From assembly GCF_000294495.1 (NCBI RefSeq), contig NC_018526.1, positions 1,550,001 through 1,614,000 on the forward strand: DNA of 64,000 nt, read 5' to 3'. Shown here one piece after another: positions 39,194 through 48,012 of the stretch. Under the pieces are notes generated by a model. It was not told the origin of the DNA and did not search any database. It was given only the letters and a program-made list of their open reading frames with translations. This DNA comes from Streptococcus suis S735. GTDB taxonomy: Bacteria; Bacillota; Bacilli; Lactobacillales; Streptococcaceae. Made by a program: the position numbers and the translations under genes. Position 1 is the stretch's first letter; each line of letters opens with the position of its first letter.

Positions 39194-39239
39194 ACTTTGA
39201 TAGTCAAAGTATAAACCATAAAACTTTGATTGTCAAACA
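39194..39239 (-). promoter_or_regulatory. fabT promoter with two FabT boxes
   Basis: On the minus strand the -35 is TTGACA (39236-39231) and the -10 is TATACT (39213-39208), 17 bp apart. ACTTTGATAGTCAAAGT (39194-39210) is a near-perfect palindrome overlapping the -10, and ACTTTGATTGTCAAACA (39223-39239) overlaps the -35. Confidence 0.88.
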
Positions 39240-39258
39240 TTTTTTACTAATTTAAAAA

Positions 39259-40050
39259 TTAATCTCCCGTAAACACTGGTCTACGTCGTTCTGCATGCGC
39301 TCGAACTCCCTCTTTAAAATCCTCTTTATAGGCTAATGTTTCTTGTAAATCCAGCTCCAATCGGCGATAAGACTCCCAGTCTTTAAATTGACTTTCCCAT
39401 GTCAATTGTTTGATTGCTGCATAAGAATTTACTGAGCCTCGCAAGAGTTTTTTTATGACCTGGGCAACCGTCTTTTCTAGTTTTTCTGGCTCTGCCAATT
39501 TATAAATAATCCCATATTCTAAAGCCTTATCCGCTGATAAGCCCTCTCCAGTCATCGCCAAGTGACTAGCACGATTAGCCCCAATAGCACGACTCAGTAG
39601 AAAGAGCCCCCCCGCATCCGGCGCAAGTCCAACGCCTACAAAGGCTTGGATGAATTTTGTCTTGCTGGAGGCAATAACAAAATCAGCTGCCACTGCCATA
39701 TTAGCCGCGGCTCCAGCCACTGCCCCATCTGTCACCATAATGACTACTTTAGACAATTTCTTCATCGCAAACGAAATATCATTCACCAGCTCTGCTATTT
39801 TTACCAAAGAAGCAATATCATCATCATCAACTGCACGCTTCATCTCAACTAAATCTCCACCCACGGAGAAAATGGAACCCTGTGCTTGAATTTGTAAAAT
39901 TTTGACGGAGGCATCCCCTTCTGCAAGGCGGATTGCTTCTAAGATTTCTTCACACATAGGAATATTAAAACCATTTGCCACTTCCGGTCTGTTTAAAGTT
40001 AGAATCGCTACGGAATCAATTACTTCATAACGAATTGTTTGATAGGCCAT
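39259..40050 (-). CDS. fabM: trans-2-decenoyl-ACP isomerase
   Basis: This 263-residue crotonase-fold protein converts trans-2- to cis-3-decenoyl-ACP, the branch point to unsaturated fatty acids in streptococci. The oxyanion-hole motifs are [17 protein letters not shown] and the start is [29 protein letters not shown]. Sequence alone could fit a general enoyl-CoA hydratase, but position as first gene of the fab cluster and the FabT boxes upstream make FabM the best call. Ribosome site AAAGGAG. Confidence 0.92.
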   Translation of the reverse strand: MAYQTIRYEVIDSVAILTLNRPEVANGFNIPMCEEILEAIRLAEGDASVKILQIQAQGSIFSVGGDLVEMKRAVDDDDIASLVKIAELVNDISFAMKKLSKVVIMVTDGAVAGAAANMAVAADFVIASSKTKFIQAFVGVGLAPDAGGLFLLSRAIGANRASHLAMTGEGLSADKALEYGIIYKLAEPEKLEKTVAQVIKKLLRGSVNSYAAIKQLTWESQFKDWESYRRLELDLQETLAYKEDFKEGVRAHAERRRPVFTGD

Positions 40051-40070
40051 TCTCTTGCTCCTTTCAAAAT

Positions 40071-40148
40071 AGTTTGATAATTAAAAGATTTGAATATCAA
40101 ACTTCAATTTCTTGTTTTCCATTGTAACATAGTTTTTAAAATTGTCAC
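40071..40148 (-). promoter_or_regulatory. fabM promoter and FabT boxes
   Basis: Minus-strand GTGACA (40148-40143) and TACAAT (40126-40121) are 16 bp apart. Downstream, in the leader, lie ATTTGAATATCAAAC (40088-40102) and AGTTTGATAATTAAAA (40071-40086), both FabT-like. Confidence 0.75.
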
Positions 40149-40485
40149 TTTTTTCTAGCAAGGAAAGTGTGACGTCCGAAAAAGATGGAGGCCATCATCG
40201 CAATATAAAATTTAGATATGCTAGAAAATAACGTGTCTAAGAATCTATATTCACACGCAAAGCGCCTTGGCTTTTTCACTCATCAAGGTAGTTTTGCGGG
40301 AAATACTGACTGTATTTTGAAAAAACAACCTCAATATGCAAGTCTGAACTGTAAATTATAGGCTCTAAGTTTAATTTACAACTTTCATTTTTTCACGTTA
40401 ATACTTTTGGAAGATTTAACTGGATTCTGAGCTAGAAATACCATTTTTCACGAGAACTGATGCTTGGACTACAATATAATATTTC
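40149..40485. other. Gene-free stretch between HAD gene and fabM
   Basis: No frame with a ribosome site or family match was found on either strand. A GTGTGACGTC string near 40167 resembles the palindrome near uvrA (63043) but is not itself symmetric. Nothing else is seen. Confidence 0.5.
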
Positions 40486-41127
40486 TTAAAATCGCAATAA
40501 GTCAAAGGCATCTTCAAGATTGTCTACCAATTTGTCTGCTTTCGACTGATCAATTCCATAATGCTGGTCTCGAATAGCCCAAACTGTCAAACCTGCTTTT
40601 TTAGCCGCTTCAATCCCCTTCGCACTATCTTCAAATACTAAAATGTCCGATTTAGCTACTCCTGTTGCACTAGCTGCTTTCATATAAACTGTGGGATCTG
40701 GCTTTGGGGCCTCACAATCCATCGCTGAGAAAACATGACTAAAGTGAAAGCGTATACCAGCATCTAGTAGAGCACGTTCGATTTCTGAACGGTCGGTATT
40801 TGAAGCCAAAACTACAGGAATACCTTGGATAGTTAGTCTCTCCAATACCGCTTTAACTTCAGGAAAAATCCTCTCTGCATAAGGGGTTGGTCGCTTTTCT
40901 TTATACACACGATATTCTTCTTCCAAGGCAGGGACATCCCAGTTATCATAATCATCCCCTAAAATCCGTTGCCAAATTTGACTAGCTCTTCCGCCGACAA
41001 ATATAGATGGATCCAAATGATCAACCGATAAACCTTTTGTCGCTAAAAAATCCGCTCGACGTTGAAAATAGAATGTTTCTGTATCAAAAAGTACACCATC
41101 CATGTCGAAAATAATTGCTTTTACCAT
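40486..41127 (-). CDS. HAD-superfamily phosphatase (beta-phosphoglucomutase-like)
   Basis: This 213-residue hydrolase has motif I AIIFDMDGVLFDTE, a helical cap (residues 18-85), motif II VLASNTDRSE, and motif III/IV VFEDSAKGIEAAKKAG. Its DGVLFDTE form belongs to the subgroup with phosphatases and beta-phosphoglucomutase. Substrate unknown. Diverges from the aspartate kinase gene. Confidence 0.88.
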   Translation of the reverse strand: MVKAIIFDMDGVLFDTETFYFQRRADFLATKGLSVDHLDPSIFVGGRASQIWQRILGDDYDNWDVPALEEEYRVYKEKRPTPYAERIFPEVKAVLERLTIQGIPVVLASNTDRSEIERALLDAGIRFHFSHVFSAMDCEAPKPDPTVYMKAASATGVAKSDILVFEDSAKGIEAAKKAGLTVWAIRDQHYGIDQSKADKLVDNLEDAFDLLRF

Positions 41128-41303
41128 ACTCGCCTCCTATTACTTTAATTGTAACACAGTTGAAAGAAAAAAATGTTTTTCTGAAATTTTCATACTTGTC
41201 TCTTGTTCGTTTTTCGATAAAATTCTTGGCAAGATTTGTCTGAACATACTGACAATTTCATATCATTCTGCTATAATAGAAAAAAATATCCAAGGAGATG
41301 AGA

Positions 41304-42659
41304 ATGAAAGTTATTAAATTTGGGGGAAGCTCACTTGCTTCAGCTGGACAGTTAGAAAAAGTTTTCAATATTGTTCAATCTGATTCAGAACGTCGCTTTG
41401 TTGTGGTGTCTGCACCTGGAAAACGCAATGCCGAGGATACTAAAGTTACTGATGCGTTGATTAAATATTATAAAGAATATGTTAACGGAAAAGATGTGAC
41501 TGCCAGTCAAGAATGGATCATCAACCGTTATCAAGCAATGGTTGACGAACTTGGTTTCACAGCTAACAGCATGAAGAAAATCGCAGACAGCATCATCTCT
41601 TTGGCCAGCCTACCAATTGATGATAACGAATTCCTTTACGACGCATTCTTAGCAGCTGGTGAAGATAATAATGCCAAATTGATTGCCGAATATTTTACCC
41701 ACAGAGGATTGCCTGCACGCTATGTCCATCCTAAAAAAGCTGGTATTATTGTCAGCTCCGAACCAGGAAATGCTCGCATTTTGCCTTCAAGTTATGACAA
41801 AATCGAAGAGCTTCGTGATACAGATGAAGTACTCATTATCCCAGGATTTTTCGGTGTAACTGTTGATAACCAGATTTGTACCTTCTCACGAGGTGGATCG
41901 GACATTACAGGTTCCATCATTGCTGCCGGGGTCAAGGCTGACCTCTATGAAAACTTTACAGATGTCGATGGTATTTTTGCAGCCCATCCTGGCATCATTA
42001 AAAATCCACATTCAATCAAAGAATTGACCTATCGTGAAATGCGAGAATTAGCTTATGCAGGTTTCTCCGTCCTCCACGATGAAGCCCTCCTTCCTGCCTA
42101 TCGCGGACGAATTCCATTGGTTATCAAAAACACCAATAACCCAACTCACCCTGGTACCCGAATTGTACACAAACATACCGAGCAAACAGTTCCTGTTGTC
42201 GGTATTGCTGCAGACGATGGTTTTGTCAGCATTAACTTGTCCAAATACTTGATGAACCGTGAAGTTGGTTTTGGTCGCAAGGTATTGCAAATTCTCGAAG
42301 ATCTCAATATTCGCTGGGAGCACATGCCGACCGGTATTGACGATTTATCCATCGTAGTCCGTGAGCGTGAATTGACTCCTATCAAGGAAGAAGAGATCCT
42401 TCGTCAACTCAATACGAAAATGGAAGTTGACAAGGCCGAAATCGAACATGGTTTATCTATTATCATGATTGTTGGTGAAAATATGAAGAGCCATGTCGGT
42501 GTAACAGCTACCGCTACCACTGCCCTCTCTAAACAAAACGTCAACTTGGCAATGATTTCACAGGGAGCCAGTGAAGTTTCTGTTATGTTCGTTGTCAAAA
42601 CCGAAGAAAAGAAACGCGCCCTGCACGCACTCTATGAAGCTTTTTTTAACGAGCAATAA
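41304..42659 (+). CDS. Aspartate kinase
   Basis: This 451-residue monofunctional kinase makes aspartyl-phosphate, the first step to lysine, threonine and methionine. It starts MKVIKFGGSSLAS (ATP/Asp-binding KFGGSS) and has FSRGGSDITGSIIAAGVKADLYENFTDVDG. The C-terminal 150 residues hold two ACT domains for feedback control (VGIAADDGFVSINLSKYLMNREVGF; IIMIVGENMKSHVGVTATATTAL). I chose the ATG at 41304; the one at 41298 overlaps the AAGGAG. Which end product inhibits it cannot be read off. Single gene with terminator. Confidence 0.94.
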   Translation: MKVIKFGGSSLASAGQLEKVFNIVQSDSERRFVVVSAPGKRNAEDTKVTDALIKYYKEYVNGKDVTASQEWIINRYQAMVDELGFTANSMKKIADSIISLASLPIDDNEFLYDAFLAAGEDNNAKLIAEYFTHRGLPARYVHPKKAGIIVSSEPGNARILPSSYDKIEELRDTDEVLIIPGFFGVTVDNQICTFSRGGSDITGSIIAAGVKADLYENFTDVDGIFAAHPGIIKNPHSIKELTYREMRELAYAGFSVLHDEALLPAYRGRIPLVIKNTNNPTHPGTRIVHKHTEQTVPVVGIAADDGFVSINLSKYLMNREVGFGRKVLQILEDLNIRWEHMPTGIDDLSIVVRERELTPIKEEEILRQLNTKMEVDKAEIEHGLSIIMIVGENMKSHVGVTATATTALSKQNVNLAMISQGASEVSVMFVVKTEEKKRALHALYEAFFNEQ

Positions 42660-42677
42660 TCACAACGAGGTCGCTTC

Positions 42678-42771
42678 ATACTCTTCGAAAATCAAAACCA
42701 GACGTTGTTGACTTGATTTGATGAGTGTCAAGCTCCATTGGAGCTAGTCTGATTTTAATTTTCATTGAGTA
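42678..42771. repeat. BOX-type repeat element
   Basis: Begins ATACTCTTCGAAAATCAAA and ends TTTTCATTGAGTA, in the orientation opposite to the BOX at 32319. The interior (GTTGACTTGATTTGATGAG then a TCAAGCTCCA/TGGAGCT hairpin) matches the right half of the 32319 element in reverse. No coding capacity. Confidence 0.88.
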
Positions 42772-42792
42772 CCAATTAAAATTTGAATAAAC

Positions 42793-42843
42793 AAAAATAG
42801 CTTAGAATCAACGTTTCTGACGATGCAATTCTAAGCTATTTTT
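42793..42843. terminator. Terminator after aspartate kinase gene
   Basis: AAAAATAGCTTAGAAT and ATTCTAAGCTATTTTT form a perfect 16-bp stem around a 19-base loop, active in either direction. It lies between two BOX elements. Confidence 0.9.
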
Positions 42844-42851
42844 TATTTTTT

Positions 42852-42955
42852 ATACTCAATGAAAATCAAAAGTAGCCTAGGAAACGAAGTCGAAGATAGA
42901 ACTGGAGTTCATCAAGGCAAGTTGACAACGGATAATTTTGATTTTCGAAGAGTAT
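42852..42955. repeat. BOX-type repeat element
   Basis: Begins ATACTCAATGAAAATCAAA and ends TTTTGATTTTCGAAGAGTAT, so opposite in direction to the element 80 bp before. The two BOX elements face each other around the terminator. Confidence 0.88.
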
Positions 42956-42956
42956 T

Positions 42957-43221
42957 GGACTTTTTGACCAGCCTCATTATAGTCTTTTAGTTTACTTTTA
43001 GTACTCGCTCCAACTATCTGGGAGATAGTTGGAGACTGGGGACAAAGGGAGTGGGAAAGAACTCGACCAAGATAAAAAGAGTTCGTCTTCCCACCCCCCG
43101 CACAGTTGATTAGGCCAGATTTGGAGTGCAAAACACGAACAAATATGCCAATCAACCACTGCGCTGAGATGTTGACACGAACTCTGAGTAGTGGTCCTGG
43201 ACTTTTTGCCCAGCCTCATCA
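42957..43221. repeat. Streptococcal intergenic repeat flanked by direct repeats
   Basis: GGACTTTTTGACCAGCCTCA at 42957 recurs at 43199 with one change, enclosing about 240 bp. The enclosed part includes a perfect AACTATC/GATAGTT hairpin and the string GTGGGAAAGAACTCGACCA, part of which returns in reverse at about 51765-51800. This resembles the family of S. suis intergenic repeats with GAGGCTGGG...AAAAGTCC ends. Confidence 0.65.
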
Positions 43222-43512
43222 AAAGCCACAGGCATAACTCAATGCTTTCTTATTTCTAGGTGACCAGCTGATGTACTTCGCTTTTTTGTTTTCAGGCTCA
43301 GGTACGAATAGTCCACTGGACTATTCGTATCCCCCAGATTGCTTGCACAGTCAATGGACTGTGCAAGGTGGGAGATAATACTTGCAAAGCAAGTCACTTT
43401 TACAAAATCAGGCAAGGCGAGTTCAAACAATCCGGTGGAGTGTTTGAAGTTGGAAATATGGAAACGATATTTCCTCGATTGTCAAAGTAATAAAAGGCAA
43501 CTAAATGACGAT
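42981..43512. repeat. Larger repeat bounded by terminal inverted repeats
   Basis: The left arm GTCTTTTAGTTTACTTTTAG (42982) and the right arm, ending AACTAAATGACGAT (43512), match the ends of the 1089-1190 element in the same orientation. The 530 bp within hold the second direct repeat and five hairpins (43303-43474). No open frame with family similarity was found. It may be a composite of nested small elements. Confidence 0.6.
43303..43474. repeat. Five consecutive hairpins
   Basis: In order: TACGAATAGTCCA/TGGACTATTCGTA (43303-43329), CTTGCACAGTC/GACTGTGCAAG (43342-43367), ACTTGC/GCAAGT (43380-43394), TTCAAACAATCC/GGAGTGTTTGAA (43422-43448) and GGAAATAT/ATATTTCC (43452-43474). Arms differ in sequence but are regularly placed, so a transcript would be almost fully folded. 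Confidence 0.85.
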
Positions 43513-43597
43513 ATTTGTATTATAGACAATCTCTAGGCAACACTTCTCTAATATTTTAGCCTTCTATTTTAGTGAAAGAAGCGGATTATCATCACGT

Positions 43598-44701
43598 TTA
43601 CTCAAAAATTCGAGGTAGACGATCTGTCAAAAGACAAACCACCTCGTAATTTATGGTTCCGATGCGATCAGCCCACTCCTGAACAGAGATCGTTTTATCT
43701 CCATCTTGACCGATTAGGGTGACTTTTTGACCAAGTGGATAAGCACGAGGTAAACGAATGGTGATCTGGTCCATCGAAATACGCCCTACAATTTCACAGG
43801 CCTGCCCATCGACTAGGACTGATAAGCCTTGTAAGCTTCGTACGAGACCATCTGCATATCCTATCGGAACGGTCGCAATCCATTCTGAATCGGTGCTGTG
43901 ATAAGTAGCTCCATAGCCAATTGTTGTGCCAGCTTCAACCTGCTTTACATGAACAATTTCAGATACGAGAGATAAGGCTGGTTGAACACCAAACGGGAGT
44001 TCTAGTACTCGTCCACTTGGATTAAGTCCATAAAGAATGTTTCCCAAACGAACCAGGTTAAATACTGTATCAGCATGCCAAATGCTTGTTGCTGAATTGC
44101 TGGCATGAATCCAGCGCGGAGTAATTGGTAGAACATCCAAAAATTCTTTAAAAACAGACAGTTGACTCTCGAAGTGCGCCTGTTCAACCTCATCCGCAGT
44201 AGCAAAATGAGTATAGACTCCTTCGATGTCATACTCTAATTCTTCAAGGATAGCAATCGCTTGTAGCAAATCGGCTATTTTTCTAAAACCAATCCGCCCC
44301 ATACCTGTATCCAGCTTAAGATGGACAGTTAGACCAGATAAATCAGCCTCTAAGTCTTTTGCATCTTGCAACCAGTCCAGACTGGCAACTGTCACACTGA
44401 TATTGAGTTGATGAGCTACTGGTAAAAAACGTACAGGAACCACTCCTAAAATCAAGATAGGATGCTCGATACCCGCTTTACGTAACTCTAATGCTTCATC
44501 CAAATTCGAAACACAAAAACCAGCTGCTTGACTGGATAACTTTTTCGCTACCGCAACAGCTCCATGACCATAAGCATTCGCCTTAACAACAGCAAATGCT
44601 TCAGTCTTAGGGGGCAAGTTGGTCATTACTTGCTCGAAATTTTCCGCAATCGCATCTAAGTTAACCCGAATTTGCGTGGGTCGATGTTCACTTTCAATCA
44701 T
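43598..44701 (-). CDS. alr: Alanine racemase
   Basis: This 367-residue PLP enzyme makes D-alanine for peptidoglycan and teichoic acids. The PLP lysine is in [17 protein letters not shown] near residue 40, and the C-terminal domain has the catalytic Tyr in GYGATYHS and [10 protein letters not shown]. Full length. Its start overlaps the acpS stop by 8 bases; the acpS-alr pair is the usual streptococcal order. Confidence 0.97.
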
Positions 44702-45053
44702 CTTTCTCCTCCAAAATCACACTAGCTTGTACAAAATTTCCTGAATGGCTAATGCTGAGCCAAATATTCCCATCAAAGGGACTCTTCGTCACATAGGGAA
44801 CTCCTTTGCTGGTATTCAGAATTTCAATATCATGAAATCCTATCTTACCAATGCCTGTCCCCAAGGCCTTGGTCAGTGCTTCTTTGGCTGACCAACGTCC
44901 AGCTAAATATTCTAGCTGACGGCGACCGGACAGACTTTGATACCGTTCAAATTCTTTCTCTGTGAGAATCTTTTTGGGAAACCCTTGGTGTTTGATTCTG
45001 GCACTTTCAATCGCCTCCATCTCCTGAAGGTCAATGCCATGTCCTACTATCAT
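44694..45053 (-). CDS. acpS: Holo-ACP synthase
   Basis: This 119-residue phosphopantetheinyl transferase activates AcpP from CoA. It has the N-terminal [10 protein letters not shown] (Mg ligand Asp) and the signature [18 protein letters not shown] with Glu and Lys. Normal length. It links this block to the fab cluster 7 kb away. Ribosome site AAAAGGAGA. Confidence 0.96.
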
Positions 45054-45127
45054 TAATCGGTCTCCTTTTGCATAGTCACTTCATTTATTAAAATAAACGA
45101 ACTGACTCTAGTGACTTGTCTAAAAAT

Positions 45128-45156
45128 TGCAAAAGGACTGGACAGCCGTCCAGTCC
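45128..45156 (-). terminator. Terminator after secA
   Basis: GGACTGGAC and GTCCAGTCC form a perfect 9-bp stem with a 4-base loop (45135-45156); on the minus strand a TTTT run follows. Confidence 0.9.
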
Positions 45157-45167
45157 ACGCGTCATTC

Positions 45168-47693
45168 CTATTTACGGCCGTGACAATTTTTAAATTTCTT
45201 ACCAGACTGGCATGGGCATGGATCGTTACGATCAACACCTTCAAAAGATACATTCTCCTGAATTGCATGCGATTGGTTCGGCATAATATTCTTAACAGCT
45301 GTCGTATGTGCTTCTTGACTTGTACGCTCACGCTCAATATTGTCATGAATTTGCGCCTTCATCATCAAGCGGGTTACTTCAAACTCGATAGCCCCAATCA
45401 TATCGTTGAACATAGTAAATGCTTCTGATTGATATTCAACGATTGGATTGTTTTGAGCGTATCCACGAAGACTGACTGCATTGCGCAATTGATCCAAGGC
45501 ATCAATATGGTCTGTCCATTTGTTATCCACAACACGAAGGATAAGAACTTTCTGGAATTCGCGTACACGTTCTTCATCGCGTAATTTTTTCACTTGCGAA
45601 TCATAGACTCTCAAAGCACGTTCATAGAGCTCTTCGACAATCTCTTTCTGATTCATTGCTTCAAAAGTAGCTTTACTCAAGGTATCATCTTCAACGAGAT
45701 TTGCATGCGCAAATTTGATAATACCATCAATAGCTTCATCTTTCGAACCAAGGAAGTGACCCGCAACTTGGCGTTCAATCGTCCGTTTCATCATCGCTTT
45801 GATTTCAGGAGCCAAATCACGGGCAGCAGTAATAACATCCTGGCGTTGGCGATAGATGATTTCACGTTGCTCACGCATCACATCGTCATATTGAAGGACT
45901 TGTTTACGTGAGTCGTAGTTGTTCCCTTCCACACGCTTCTGAGCAGATTCAACTTGACGTGTCAACATTTTAGACTTGATAACGGACTCTTCTTCTGTTA
46001 GATTCATACGCTCCATAAATACTTTGATGCGTTCTGAACCAAAGCGTTTCATCAAGTCATCTTCGAGAGATAGATAGAATTGTGATTCACCTGGGTCCCC
46101 TTGACGACCTGAACGTCCACGAAGCTGGTTATCAATACGACGACTTTCATGGCGCTCAGTACCAATAACACACAACCCACCAAGTTCACGTACACCTGGA
46201 CCTAACTTAATATCGGTACCGCGTCCCGCCATGTTGGTCGCAATAGTGACCGCACCACGCTGACCAGCATTCATAATAATCTGTGCTTCACGATAGTGGT
46301 TTTTAGCATTCAATACTTCGTGAGGGACACCTGCAGCTACCAATTTTTGAGAAATCAAATCAGAAGTTTCAACCGCAACTGTACCGACCAAGACAGGTTG
46401 CCCTTTCTCATAGCGTCTCTTCACATCAGCAATAACGGCATTAAATTTGTATTCTAGACTTGGATAGAGTAAATCTTCGTGGTCAACACGCGCGATTGGA
46501 CGGTTGGTTGGAATTGGTACAACACGGATGTTGTAGATTTCACGGAATTCTTCCTCTTCTGTTTTACCAGTACCCGTCATCCCCGATAACTTTTTATACA
46601 TACGGAAAAGGTTTTGGTAGGTAATAGAGGCACTTGTCTTAGACTCGTTTTGAACCGGTACACCTTCCTTAGCTTCGATGGCTTGGTGAAGTCCATCAGA
46701 ATAACGACGACCTTCCATCGTACGACCTGTAAATGGATCGATAATCATGACCTCTTGGTCTTCATTGACCAGATAGTCAATATCATAGGTCATGATGTAG
46801 TTGGCACGAAGTGCATTATCCAAGAAATGGGTAATGGCTACATTTTCAATATCGTAGAGGTTATCTAACTTGAAGAATTTCTCTGCTTTGTCAATACCTG
46901 AATCAGACAGTCCAATCGTTTTAGATGGAATGTCAATGATGTAATCTTCTGTTGTCAAAGATTTAACAAGATTATCTGCCAAGAAATACAACTGGTTTGT
47001 TTCCGAACCTTGTGCACCAGATACAATCAACGGCGTACGAGCTTCATCAATCAAGATTGAGTCAACTTCATCGACCAAGGCATAATTGAGAGGACGTTGA
47101 ACCATGTCTTCTGCGCGAACAACCATATTGTCTCGGAGATAGTCAAAACCAATCTCTGAGTTGGTCGAATAAGTAATATCGCAGTTATAGGCCTCACGTT
47201 TTTCCAAGGGTGATTTAGCAGCTAAGTTGATACCAACTGATAGACCAAGCCATGAATACAATTCACCCATTTCAGTCGCATCACGGGTAGAAAGATACTC
47301 GTTAACCGTCACTACGTGAACACCTTGACCAGACAAGGCATTCAAATAAACAGGCATCGTTGCAGTCAGAGTTTTACCTTCACCTGTACGCATTTCTGGA
47401 ACGTCACCGTTGTGAAGAACGATTCCTCCCATAACCTGAACCTTGTAGGGATAGAGACCCAAGACACGTCGAGCTCCTTCACGGACTACCGCATAAGCTT
47501 CGTACAAAAGATCGTCGAGGGATTCACCGTTATTGTAGCGCTCCTTAAATTCTGCTGTCTTAGCTTGCAACTGTTCATCAGTCAGCGCTTCCATTTCATC
47601 GGCATACGAGAAGACCTTGTCTGCCATTTTCTCAAGTTTTCTTAGCTCTCCCTTATCATTTTCAATGAGAGAACGAAGTACATTTGTTACCAT
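45168..47693 (-). CDS. secA: Preprotein translocase ATPase SecA
   Basis: This 841-residue motor drives secreted proteins through SecYEG. Walker A is [11 protein letters not shown], the DEAD box [16 protein letters not shown], and the helicase end motif [15 protein letters not shown]. The C-terminal zinc tail [14 protein letters not shown] binds SecB-like partners or phospholipid. I chose the ATG at 47693 (MVTNVLRSL), 8 bases after AGGA; an ATG three codons upstream sits on the ribosome site. It lies downstream of the exported IgG protease gene but is separated by a terminator. Confidence 0.97.
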   Translation of the reverse strand: MVTNVLRSLIENDKGELRKLEKMADKVFSYADEMEALTDEQLQAKTAEFKERYNNGESLDDLLYEAYAVVREGARRVLGLYPYKVQVMGGIVLHNGDVPEMRTGEGKTLTATMPVYLNALSGQGVHVVTVNEYLSTRDATEMGELYSWLGLSVGINLAAKSPLEKREAYNCDITYSTNSEIGFDYLRDNMVVRAEDMVQRPLNYALVDEVDSILIDEARTPLIVSGAQGSETNQLYFLADNLVKSLTTEDYIIDIPSKTIGLSDSGIDKAEKFFKLDNLYDIENVAITHFLDNALRANYIMTYDIDYLVNEDQEVMIIDPFTGRTMEGRRYSDGLHQAIEAKEGVPVQNESKTSASITYQNLFRMYKKLSGMTGTGKTEEEEFREIYNIRVVPIPTNRPIARVDHEDLLYPSLEYKFNAVIADVKRRYEKGQPVLVGTVAVETSDLISQKLVAAGVPHEVLNAKNHYREAQIIMNAGQRGAVTIATNMAGRGTDIKLGPGVRELGGLCVIGTERHESRRIDNQLRGRSGRQGDPGESQFYLSLEDDLMKRFGSERIKVFMERMNLTEEESVIKSKMLTRQVESAQKRVEGNNYDSRKQVLQYDDVMREQREIIYRQRQDVITAARDLAPEIKAMMKRTIERQVAGHFLGSKDEAIDGIIKFAHANLVEDDTLSKATFEAMNQKEIVEELYERALRVYDSQVKKLRDEERVREFQKVLILRVVDNKWTDHIDALDQLRNAVSLRGYAQNNPIVEYQSEAFTMFNDMIGAIEFEVTRLMMKAQIHDNIERERTSQEAHTTAVKNIMPNQSHAIQENVSFEGVDRNDPCPCQSGKKFKNCHGRK

Positions 47694-47826
47694 ACATTTC
47701 ATCCTATTTCAGTTTTAGTCAATAATATATTGTAGCAGAAAACTAGGCAATTTTCAAGGTTTGGCACTAGGATACAGCCTAAATAAATGAAAATGCTAGC
47801 TTAATATTACTATTTTTACCACAAAA

Positions 47827-47858
47827 CACCTCCTAGTCACAATAACTCCTAGGAGGTG
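47827..47858 (-). terminator. Terminator after the IgG protease gene
   Basis: CACCTCCTAG (47827-47836) and CTAGGAGGTG (47849-47858) form a 10-bp stem; on the minus strand TTTTG follows. It separates this gene from secA. Confidence 0.8.
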
Positions 47859-48012
47859 AAAAATTTATAAAATTTTAAATGAGGAATCTGCGATATATCG
47901 GAGATTTAGAAATTCATTAAAAGCTCAGTTATCATATTATTCAGTTAATAAAAGCTCACATGAATAATTTTCTACACAAAGATAAACGTCATCTTTAACC
48001 TGTGTTAATATA

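Noticed and set aside
42957..43512. Decayed insertion sequence with a transposase
   Set aside because: No frame in this interval resembles a transposase; only repeats and hairpins are seen.
45053..45346. 97-codon minus-strand frame after secA
   Set aside because: It overlaps the 3' end of secA in another frame and the secA terminator, with no match.
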